Assembly: GCA_946006915.1 (NCBI GenBank)
Contig: CAMFZK010000074.1
Coordinates: forward strand, 1 to 5,311
Direction of reading: 5' to 3'
DNA: 5,311 nucleotides
From: an uncultured Clostridia bacterium
GTDB taxonomy: Bacteria > Bacillota > Clostridia > Oscillospirales > Acutalibacteraceae
Part shown: positions 4,582 to 5,311 of the stretch, piece after piece
Layout: each line of letters opens with the position of its first letter
Numbering within the stretch: the stretch's first letter is position 1
Notes under the pieces: generated by a model
Databases searched by the model: none
Told to the model about the DNA's origin: nothing
What the model saw: the letters and a program-made list of their open reading frames with translations, nothing else
Position numbers and translations under genes: made by a program

Positions 4582-5311
4582 TGACTACTTTAGAAATACT
4601 TAAAAAAGCCAAATCGGTAAGCAGAAGCGGAATACTTACCGAAAGCCAAAAAAACAAGGCATTAACTGAAATGGCAAACGCTTTGATTGCCGAAACGCAA
4701 GTGATTTTAGCGGCAAATGATACCGATGTTGAAAACGCGAAGGGCAAAATCAGCGAGGTTATGATTGACCGATTGAAACTAACAAAAGAGCGTATTGCCG
4801 ATATGGCAAAAGGCATTTGCGAAGTAAGGGACCTGCCCGATTATGTGGGTAAAGTTTTAGATAATAACACGCTTCCGAACGGACTTTCGGTAAACAAGGT
4901 TTCGGTTCCTTTCGGGGTGGTTGCAATTATTTACGAAAGCCGACCTAACGTAACAAGCGATGCGGCGGCACTTTGCTTTAAAAGCGGTAATGTTTGTGTA
5001 CTTCGCAGCGGTAAAGAGGCATATAATTCCGCAAAGGCGATTGTAAACGCTTTGAAAAAAGGCCTTAAAAATGCCGATATTAACCCCGATTATGTTAATT
5101 TGATCGAAGACACTACGAGGGAAAGCGCAAACCAACTGATGAGTGCGGTGGGATATGTCGATTTACTTATTCCGCGCGGCGGCAAGGGGCTTATTAAAGC
5201 GTGTACCGAAAATGCAAAAGTACCCTGCATTGAAACGGGTACGGGAATTTGCCATATTTTTGTGGATAAAGACGCTGATATAGAAATGGCGCTTAAAATA
5301 ATAAATAACGC
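4581..5311 (+). CDS. proA: Glutamate-5-semialdehyde dehydrogenase (gamma-glutamyl phosphate reductase) ProA, N-terminal part (3' truncated by window)
   Basis: Reduces gamma-glutamyl phosphate with NADPH to glutamate 5-semialdehyde, which closes spontaneously to pyrroline-5-carboxylate for ProC. The frame is open from the ATG at 4581 to the window end, giving 243 complete codons of an expected roughly 415. Visible family marks are VPFGVVAIIYESRPNVTSDA (residues 109-128, start of the nucleotide-binding part), CFKSGNVCVLRSGKEA (132-147, where many homologues have LRGGKEA), VDLLIPRGGKGLI (193-205) and VPCIETGTGICH (214-225). The last visible residues INNA lead into the segment that normally carries the catalytic cysteine, which is just beyond the window, so catalytic competence cannot be checked. 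The start overlaps the proB stop by 1 nt, matching the known physical coupling of ProB and ProA, whose intermediate is unstable. The downstream neighbour is unknown; proC would be a natural candidate. Confidence 0.95.
   Translation, partial: MTTLEILKKAKSVSRSGILTESQKNKALTEMANALIAETQVILAANDTDVENAKGKISEVMIDRLKLTKERIADMAKGICEVRDLPDYVGKVLDNNTLPNGLSVNKVSVPFGVVAIIYESRPNVTSDAAALCFKSGNVCVLRSGKEAYNSAKAIVNALKKGLKNADINPDYVNLIEDTTRESANQLMSAVGYVDLLIPRGGKGLIKACTENAKVPCIETGTGICHIFVDKDADIEMALKIINN

Noticed and set aside
4493..5135. Open frames on the minus strand across the end of proB and proA
   Set aside because: They are antisense to the clear ProB and ProA frames and show no family motifs or ribosome sites that I can defend.

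Overview
The window is a single-direction amino acid biosynthesis cluster on the + strand: argJ (3' part) - argB - argD - argF - proB - proA (5' part). Every gene is recognisable from family motifs, and the reading frames are intact. Base composition is moderately AT-rich with A/T-leaning third positions. Shine-Dalgarno sites are strong and purine-rich, spacing is tight, and ProB is of the short type. Together these suggest a Bacillota/Clostridia-type bacterium, possibly a gut or rumen Oscillospirales-like lineage. That placement is inference from gene style, not from a marker gene.

Layout: positions 1-596 hold the C-terminal half of ArgJ (ornithine/glutamate acetyltransferase). Positions 597-780 are the only sizeable non-coding gap. 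It is almost filled by a roughly 117-nt imperfect palindrome that contains a possible intrinsic terminator, mutually exclusive with the long fold. Two smaller hairpins and the argB ribosome binding site follow. Positions 781-3795 hold argB, argD and argF, with 1 nt between argB and argD and a 1-nt TAATG overlap between argD and argF. proB follows after 15 nt, and proA overlaps proB by another TAATG and runs off the window end.

Function: ArgJ acetylates glutamate with acetyl groups recovered from N-acetylornithine. ArgB phosphorylates N-acetylglutamate. ArgC, presumably just upstream and not visible, would reduce it, and ArgD transaminates the semialdehyde to N-acetylornithine. ArgJ releases ornithine, and ArgF carbamoylates it to citrulline. 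ProB and ProA carry out the chemically parallel, non-acetylated phosphorylation and reduction of glutamate toward proline. The cluster therefore joins the two glutamate-consuming routes. argG, argH, carAB and proC are not in the window.

No new protein system is visible. The part most worth attention is the structured argJ-argB intergenic region. It could be an attenuator-like switch, a mobile palindromic (MITE-like) repeat inserted at the argJ stop codon, or a repeat later used as a regulatory element.
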